DNA of 13,928 nt from Thermomucor indicae-seudaticae. Its lineage: Eukaryota > Mucoromycota > Mucoromycetes > Mucorales > Lichtheimiaceae. Below, piece by piece: positions 7,895-13,928 of this stretch; the first letter of the stretch is position 1, and each line of letters opens with the position of its first letter. The notes under the pieces were generated by a model. The model saw only the letters and a list, made by a program, of their open reading frames with translations, was not told where the DNA came from and ran no database searches. The position numbers were made by a program, and so were the translations under genes. The stretch is from contig JSYX01000644.1 in the NCBI GenBank assembly GCA_000787465.1, positions 1 to 13,928 of the forward strand. Direction: 5' to 3'.

Positions 7895-10290
7895 CTACTG
7901 TACATCAGCCAGATACCGTCTTGGCTCCAGACGAATTTTCTTCGGGTCTTTACTTCTATCCGTGTTGACCACTACTGTGAACTTTGCAAATGAAGTATCC
8001 GGTGACCTCAGCGCGCTGGTGAAAACGGGCCCACTGGACCAAAGGCGACTTGCTCTTTCGATCAAATCATCGTCAGCAATTTCCACGTTACGATTATTGA
8101 GAGCCATCGCCCAGTAGTCCTTGATTGCCTTTTGTGACCAAAGCTTTTGACATCCAAGTTATCGAAAGGACCCCACAATTCTGGGCTATTGGGGTCCTCT
8201 GATTCCGTCAACACTTTGCTTGGACGTTTAAGCTCGTCGTTGACTGTAAAATCGCTGTCCGCAAGCCGGGATCGAGTCAGGTAACGAACAGCAGCCAGGT
8301 CTATCATCACATCATTTGCATTTTTTCCAGGGTCGCACTTCGAGTTTATGTGTTTCCTGATCTCTCCAATGGCTCGCTCGATGGCGAAGGCAGCGTATAC
8401 CGGCATTGGCCCCATGTGCCTCAGTATTTTGTGAAGATGCGCAAGGTAGTGTTGGTTCATCGGCGAAACAAAGTCCTAGATCAGTCCACCATCTACTTGC
8501 GTCTTTAGCCAAGTACTCCATGATACTGCTGATTCTTTTATGGTCTGGATATCCGTCTCTTTGTCAACCAACCGACTAAATGTCACCGAATAAACGCGCG
8601 CAAGGCAGAGAACAGCTCTTCTAGCATCCTCGTTAGTGATATACTCCCGAACTATCTTCGGTACCAGATACAGCATGAAATGTATCCAGTCGATAGCACG
8701 GAAATGACCGCTCTGTTGGTTGATGTCACCGCAGTCTCCTGGGAATTCAGAGGGTATCACCGCACGCGACGCCTTCATCAAATTACTGATCTGCTTGCGG
8801 CTTGCAGTAGGAAGAAACAAGGGATTATCCTGCTTGCCATACGTGCCTGTTATAAGGCTCCAGAATTGCTTTCCAATCCCAGGTCCCAGAGAATGCATCA
8901 CATCCATCGGAAAGAATGTGCAACCTTGCAACGATTTGAGCCTAGCGAAAGGCGTCTCACAACGTTGACCATTCTGTTCGTTCTTTTTCCCGGAACGATT
9001 GTGCTTCCGTAAAGGAGCTCGCGTGTCGGGAAGAGGGAAGATGACACTTTTGCCGTTCCATGTGCCTTTAATCACACAGAAGCGGCACCCTGCGTAGCTC
9101 GTATGGCCTGTATGTCCCGCCAGCTTAGCTACAGCTGGCATATCTCCACCAGAAAATAGTAAGTGCGCTTTCAATTTGACTATTTTCCCGTTTTCCAGCT
9201 TCACTTGTATTCCTTCGTTAGTCAGGCACTCCAGGTCCTTGAACAAAGGACTCAGAAAAGAAAAGACATCGACTGTTTTCGGCCCAGGCACAACGCAGAT
9301 CTGCAGCATATTTTTCTGCTCAGTACAAATTGCAGGCGGCAAATTCAGAACAACAACGTGAACAAGGTCATGGAAATAGATTTTCCCCGTCGAAATGGTT
9401 GGAAGTCGTCGGTAAATATGCCCAGAGCCAGATTAATGTCGCCATCGAAGAGGTTTGCCTCTCGGCATTTCTGGCACAGCTCAGAATCAAAGATATCTCG
9501 CATGATCCCGTCATGACTAACGTTTTTGTCGGTATATTCCATCTGTTCGCGGATTTGTTCGTCGCTAACGAGAAAAGTCAGCTGCTCTTTCAGGGACAGT
9601 TGTTGTATGGTTCTCCTTGGTTCTCCGGACGGCAAGAAACGGGGCGTATCGCAATATTTGCATGTGGCAAATGATCTATCCTCGGGAAACAACGTGCAAT
9701 CTTTCTCACAAATGTCGTGTTGACACAGTTTACAGGGATAGCTTTTGCGAAGGCTTTTTCTGGCCAGATAGTGGCTCAGTAAAGGAGGCAACGTACCCGC
9801 GGTGTATTCATTGATCCTTTGGATGATCTTCTCGTATAGCTCCCGAGGTGCGACAAAGGCCATAGTCAACGCCATAATATCTATGCTGGCAGCCACTTCG
9901 TTTGCTTGCTTTCTTGCTTTTCTTGCCGACGAAATCATACACTTTCTTCTCTTCCTGGTTACTTTTCTCGCGAGAGATCTGACGCAGCAAGCGATCGGGC
10001 GCCGCGGCAGACTGTTCGAGCGCCGCAACTGAAGCCTCGGCCATATCGGTATCCATTGCAGCAGACCGTTCGCTTCTGTGTACGACCACACTGTCAAGGA
10101 CATCGGCATCTCCTGCATCCTCCATGGAATAGTCTTCCGGGCTCCAATGGTAATCATTGTCGTCTTCTACCTGCGCAGAAGAGTCGAGGACGGTATTGCT
10201 GATAGCCTCCGTACTCATGTTGATAACAGGATTGTTAATTGGAACTTGGTGAACAGGACTTCCATCCAATTCCATGTCCTCAGATGCCAA
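7895..10290 (-). pseudogene. Tnp2/CACTA-type (Plavaka-like) DDE transposase, decayed
   Basis: Read right to left. An acidic N-terminal part (first true ATG near 10275) runs to about 9920, then the frame shifts. A zinc-ribbon-like region (CKLC, DIC, CKYC, later CQKC) is followed by TDDFQPF, carrying the probable first catalytic Asp. After a second frame break near 9345 comes VVPGPKT, GGDMPA (second catalytic Asp), HTSYAGCRFC and MDVMHSLGPG, all hallmarks of Tnp2-family transposases. An in-frame TAG at 8476-8478 precedes NQHYLAHLHKIL and AFAIERAIGEIRKHINS. A third frame shift near 8150 leads to KDYWAM and the C-terminal part ending at TAG 7895-7897. With three frame breaks and one nonsense codon, it cannot make active transposase. 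In life the enzyme cuts and pastes the element in the nucleus. Confidence 0.85.
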
Positions 10291-10527
10291 TACTGTCGAA
10301 AACCCTCGAAGAAAGAACCTCCCAATGCCAGCTTTGTTTATCTACGGACGGCTAGAGTCTTTGGATGGCACGCGCATTTTCGTGTTGGCGTTTCGGAGTG
10401 TCTCTGTTGCTGAAGGTGAGCTTGCATAATGCACATTTGTAAGTAAAGCTGCGCTTGGATATGGACATTGCGAACAGTTACGAATAGAGAGTGTAAGGGA
10501 GTTTTGTACAACACCGCCAGTTTGTAC

Positions 10528-10537
10528 TTTATATACA
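10528..10537 (+). promoter_or_regulatory. TATA box of the coiled-coil gene
   Basis: TTTATATACA lies 52 nt upstream of the ATG at 10589, with a CT-rich initiator-like stretch (TTCTTTCTCTCTTTCTC) between them. This is a compact, well-formed core promoter. The 300 bp between the transposase N-terminus and this gene would be a shared divergent promoter. Confidence 0.6.
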
Positions 10538-10588
10538 CCACGTGAACGGTTCCGGTTAGTTCCTTCTTTCTCTCTTTCTCGTCTCATC

Positions 10589-11762
10589 ATGTCTTTTGAC
10601 TCACAAGCGCTTCTTATATTTAACAATATGCTCACTCTGGTGAGCAGTCTACAAAGATCCCTCAATGACAAAACTGCTGCCTTGAGGACGTTGCAGGACC
10701 AGGTCACGGAGCTGTCTTCTGAAGTTGTATCTCTGAAGCAATAGGTTAACTCGTTGCAAAGGCACTTGGATTCCTCGGCCAGAGATCGTGCCGCGCCCGT
10801 GGATGGGAATGCCGCTCCGGTAGGCGAATGGAGCACTGTCCGTCGAAATGTTCCTCATCCGAGGGACAGCAACGGCAAATTGCGGCAGTTCTCTTGGGAG
10901 CTCATGGATGAAGTGGGCAAGGCCGTGGAAGGTGACAACTGGGACAGCGCCATCACTAGCTCTTTCCGTCGGAACGTACGGCCAATTGCGAACATCCTTT
11001 GCGGCCTGATCCGGCTGGAGACCGAATTGGATGAAAGCGCACTTTGGCGAGAAGTGGACGACGATGTCAAGGCGGAAGCATGTATGCAGTTGGTGAGTCA
11101 AACGACGGACATGTTTCCGCTGAGGGCATGCGAGGGACAGTGGGGCGCACGATTTATTCTGGTCGATGCTTGGCGCCGCACGAAGGGCGCAGATGCCGAC
11201 GGTAAGTTATCGATCCACCGCTAAATATGTGCCGTAGCTAAGCTGTCCAAACAGAGTCTGCAAGAGATCGTGATCAAGACGATCAGCTGTCGAACAGCAG
11301 CAGACCTCCCAGATAAACTATATCCATTCTGTAGAGACGTTTCTTCTACTGGGACGATTTGTAGTCCCCTGCAGCCCACAAATGACATGGAACCTCTTCC
11401 TCAGGAAAAGGTACAGTTCCACCTTGAAGCTGATGACTCGGAAAATGAGGTAAGTTATAAAGGTCTCCTGCTTATTCTCGTAAGCAATGAAGCTTAGCGA
11501 TAATCCTTTTTTTCCAAAGTATCACGGGCACTACCTTCACGCGTGCCTTCTCGCCTTAAGCTTCCCAGATGGATAGTGCAGAAGGTATAAGTTCACAGAC
11601 CCATTTTTTCCTCGTTATTCTTACCCTCGGACAACGATAGCCCAAATAGGAGCCAAGCGGGGCCTTCAGCAACATGATGATGAGTCTATTGCGAGTGACA
11701 GCACTGAAGAATCAGCGACTAGACCACGGAAATCAAGGAAGAACCAAAGGACTAGCCGTTGA
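10589..11762 (+). CDS. Coiled-coil protein of unknown function, transposase neighbour, four exons with one in-frame TAG
   Basis: Proposed exons are 10589-11201, 11238-11449, 11569-11584 and 11641-11762 (321 codons in total including stop). The first 50 residues form a leucine-heptad coiled coil (LVSSLQRSLN, LRTLQDQVTEL, VVSLKQ), interrupted by TAG at 10742-10744, then NSLQRHL. A globular part follows: EWSTVRRNV, GKLRQFSWELMDEV, FRRNVRPIANIL, then GQWGARFILVDAWRR. The C-terminus is acidic then basic (DDESIASDSTEES, RPRKSRKNQR) and could be nuclear. The 11201 donor (GTAAGT) pairs with 11237 (36-nt intron, longer frame) or 11254 (53-nt intron, stop soon after). The TAG is either a nonsense mutation or the end of an alternative 105-nt phase-0 intron, 10640-10744 (GTGAGC...AATAG). 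It may be the second gene of the Tnp2 element, analogous in position to TNPA of plant CACTA elements; that is inference. Confidence 0.6.
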
Positions 11763-11888
11763 TGCTCAATGTAGATTTATTTGTCAGTATGTGTCTTCCT
11801 GTTTATGATTTTATTTTTGTTTTATGCATATCGACAGCGTCTAGATAAAAAATTAAATGATTTTGATCTTTCCCACGATAATTTGATC

Positions 11889-11894
11889 AATAAA
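11889..11894 (+). terminator. Poly(A) signal AATAAA for the coiled-coil gene
   Basis: AATAAA in AT-rich sequence, 127 nt after the proposed stop at 11762, followed by a T-rich stretch. It supports the four-exon model's 3' end. Confidence 0.45.
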
Positions 11895-12457
11895 TGCTAT
11901 ATACTTTTTATAAACTGTGTCATAATTGATATGCTATGGGTATCCTAAGAAATACTGGTTATTGGTCTGTATGGATGGTAACTGGATATTGGATTGGAGC
12001 GGAATGTTGCTAAACTATGGGCAAACCTAAAAAAAATATAGCAAGAACCTAAAAAATTCGGGCGCGAGTTTTAGTGTAAAACTCAACTGAGGCGTTCTAT
12101 ACTCTTAAGACTGAACCTCGAGTGGTTGGTCCTAGAAATTCGACTATGTCGTCCGAGCAGTAGCCCATCGGATATATAAAGCACGTCTTCATACCGTTCA
12201 ATTCGGTTTATGTAAAAAAAAACTCGCATGTTTGGGCTGTCGTACGGAAACTGCAGACTATATGTCTTATACCGGTATTTTGAGGTATCCTGTGGTAAAT
12301 ACGTTTTGATGGCACGCGTCAAACTAATTTAGAGCTGCCACATGGTCTGGTAGCTAAGCATAATTGTGTTCGAAAGGGAAAGGGTAGAAGGTTAACTTGC
12401 GCAAAAACACTGGACCAGGTAAGTTGCTGGTAAATGAATTACCGAAAAACGCGACAT

Positions 12458-12476
12458 CAGACAGACAGACAGACAG
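12458..12476. repeat. CAGA microsatellite
   Basis: Nearly five perfect tandem copies of CAGA (19 nt). Confidence 0.9.
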
Positions 12477-12539
12477 CACGTTTACAATAGCGTTCTTTCG
12501 AACTCCGATATTACATATCATATAGAACGCTAAAAAGCA

Positions 12540-12615
12540 TATGCTGAAAATATGAGTTTTCTTGAGCATACTCATATTTTTTCATATCCCATATTTTCCC
12601 CATATTTTCAGTATA
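12540..12615. repeat. Nested AT-rich palindromes
   Basis: The left arm AAAATATGAGT (12547-12557) pairs perfectly with ACTCATATTTT (12570-12580). A longer, overlapping left arm (12540-12554) pairs with 12601-12615 at 14 of 15 positions. CATATTTT-type units are also repeated between them. The two pairings are mutually exclusive. Possibly a foldback remnant; no target duplication seen. Confidence 0.6.
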
Positions 12616-13293
12616 ACTTAGGCTTATTTTTTCCCATGGTCAGATAAACCAAACGCCAGGTAGTCGATACAGGGACGAAGGGAAAGAAGGGGTCTAAGCA
12701 GGAATACGTTCGACTGCAGTTGAGAACCCACCGTATGCACGCGACCATGAAGTCATTGCATCCCGCTTTCGGTCATATCATCATGCGCCTTCGCGACGAG
12801 AGAACTATTTTAGCGTTTTGCAAGGTTAATTAACAGTAGGAGTATGGCATCGTCAGTTGTTAATGCATTTTGCAAATAAACCCTTCTTATTGCTTCTGAG
12901 GGCACTAGAGAGATCATTACGAGTCTTTATAACCGGGAGCATTGCGCCTATACCTCGATAATTTATAGTTCGTACGTACCGTCGTGACTCATCGCGACAG
13001 GCCCTTTATTGATGTTCGATGTAGGTAACATCTCTACTACTAGCAACGGTAGAAGAGAGAAAGAGCTATTTATGCGACAAGTTGGTGAATATTGTCCAAT
13101 TCATAGATTACTCGCCCAAAGGCGGTATGCAACCGAACCTTGTTACTTAATATGCAAGGAGAAAGCATCTATATTCGATTTAGAAAATGCAGAAAATTCG
13201 CTAAAATACTCGATTAGAATAAATTCGGATTCTTTTCATGTTTTACTCTTTGCTTTTCTTTTCCCTTTCTATCAAGAAACAGCTTAAGTAGCA

Positions 13294-13859
13294 ATGGCTT
13301 TTATTTTTCGCTAAAGTGGCGCTGTATTACGTTCTCTTCACCTTCACATTCTTGCTCGGAGGTCTGCCATTCGATAGGTACTACATAAACGACGGATGCA
13401 AGGGTAATGACGAGGTCAGCTATTGTTGCTATCGACAACATAATCTGGTGAGTACGCTATTTGGTAATGTCATTCTTGCGTAAAATTGTGACAAGAAAGA
13501 ACATTCTGTAGATACATCTCCTCGACACGTTTATGCATGATCATGCAACTCCATCGCCTGCGCCAACTGACGACCAGGAATTTCATGAAGATAAGAAAGA
13601 CAATAACGAGCTATCTGGGCCAGCCGGCGTGAAAGACATCCCTTCGCAGCTTAATGTGCCTGTTGACGGTAGCAACAAGGACTTAGAAACGAAACTGAAG
13701 GATTTCGTTAAGAACGAGGTCAATAAGGCTCGTCAAGAATTCGAGCGGCAATTACAAGAGGAAGGCAGAAAACGTGTAAAGTTAGAAGAGCTAGTGATCA
13801 AGTTGGCAGAACAAGTGCAGCAATCCCAGGTGCGACATCTCGAAGCACAGCTTCAGTAA
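13294..13859 (+). CDS. Orphan coiled-coil protein, copy B; start region out of frame
   Basis: Exon 1 ends at 13447 (donor GTGAGT). The 64-nt intron 13448-13511 ends in TGTAG, and exon 2 runs 13512-13859 in phase 0. The order of parts matches copy A: a hydrophobic stretch (ALYYVLFTFTFLLGG), a single Cys, YCCYRQHNL, then IHLLDTF, an acidic linker, and a coiled coil over the last 60 or so residues (DLETKLKDFVKNEVNKAR onward). The ATG at 13294 is one base out of frame with the conserved part, next to a run of five T. In the conserved frame there is a TAG at 13289-13291 and no ATG. Either an indel has broken the start, or an upstream exon splices in at the pyrimidine-rich acceptor ending at 13291. 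No family recognised. Confidence 0.5.
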
Positions 13860-13863
13860 TAAA
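13858..13863 (+). terminator. Poly(A) signal overlapping the stop codon of copy B
   Basis: AATAAA at 13858-13863 begins inside the TAA stop at 13857-13859, mirroring copy A. Confidence 0.4.
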
Positions 13864-13928
13864 TTTAGGAGGATATTTATAACAGCTTCCTTTCAATGGC
13901 TCTTTTATACAGTGACCAGCGAAATGGT

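Larger units (their letters stand above)
11895..12714. other. Intergenic, AT-rich, no supported gene
   Basis: Neither strand carries a convincing gene; the longest frames (12083-12322 and 12354-12575, minus) look random. The stretch holds A-runs, the CAGA microsatellite and the palindromic AT-rich cluster listed separately. The right edge of the Tnp2 element should fall here if the coiled-coil gene belongs to it, but no terminal repeat was recognised. Confidence 0.4.
12715..13868 (+). repeat. Duplicated locus, copy B (direct orientation)
   Basis: This is the counterpart of 2135-3659. It shares the upstream block with GTTAATTAAC, the intermediate CGCCTATAC and TTAATATGCA landmarks, the YCCY exon, the first intron and the coiled-coil exon. 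It lacks the second intron and about 30 codons of linker found in copy A. Downstream similarity fades soon after the stop, near the window's end. Confidence 0.75.

Noticed and set aside
8680..9012. 110-codon plus-strand ORF overlapping the transposase
   Set aside because: It is the opposite-strand shadow of the well-supported Tnp2 frame and has no protein-like pattern of its own.
7895..11762. Search for CACTA-type terminal inverted repeats around the transposase and its neighbour
   Set aside because: No matching terminal repeats or target duplications were seen between 7333-7894 and 11763-12714, so element boundaries are not claimed.
12343..12375. tRNA-like A-box (TGGTCTGGTAGC) and B-box-like (GTGTTCGAAAG) sequence
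   Set aside because: The boxes are only about 20 nt apart and no acceptor, anticodon or T stem can be formed, so it is neither a tRNA nor a clear SINE head.
13009..13287. 92-codon ORF just upstream of orphan copy B
   Set aside because: The equivalent region of copy A is not open in any matching frame, so it is more likely promoter or 5' untranslated sequence, though a spliced upstream exon cannot be excluded.

Overview
This is eukaryotic nuclear DNA, most likely from a filamentous fungus. Several reading frames join only across short introns (about 46-120 nt, GT...AG). TATA boxes and AATAAA signals flank them, and the largest protein-coding remnant is a Tnp2/CACTA-type (Plavaka-like) transposase of the kind common in fungi. 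The style of the lineage-specific proteins resembles families I associate with Mucoromycota (for example Mucorales), but that placement is from memory and unverified. There is no bacterial operon structure, tRNA, rRNA or CRISPR array.

Layout. 1-460: 3' end of a small cysteine-containing protein gene with one intron and a poly(A) signal. 546-658: a long imperfect inverted repeat. 796-1870: weakly supported open frames around a TATA box at 1341. 2135-3659: copy A of a duplicated locus, with a conserved upstream block and a three-exon gene for a protein with an N-terminal hydrophobic segment, a YCCY motif, an acidic linker and a C-terminal coiled coil. 4465-4557: a short basic ORF. 4598-5361 (minus): an unrecognised gene remnant with two in-frame stops. 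5451-6096: a 646-bp non-autonomous DNA transposon with TA target duplication and perfect 22-bp terminal inverted repeats. 6103-7332: a multi-exon lineage-specific gene whose ATG lies 6 bp after the transposon. 7895-10290 (minus): a decayed Tnp2-type transposase. 10589-11762: a divergently transcribed coiled-coil gene with four exons and an in-frame TAG. 12458-12615: a microsatellite and AT-rich palindromes. 12715-13868: copy B of the duplicated locus.

How it fits together. The two orphan-gene copies are in direct orientation, about 10.6 kb apart, and bracket a region dominated by mobile-element remnants and broken genes. The simplest reading is a tandem or segmental duplication later expanded and scrambled by transposon insertion. 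The Tnp2 remnant and its divergent coiled-coil neighbour may be the two genes of one transposon, as in plant CACTA elements, but no terminal repeats bounding that pair were found. The best candidate for something undescribed is the duplicated secreted or membrane-anchored coiled-coil gene with its conserved upstream block.
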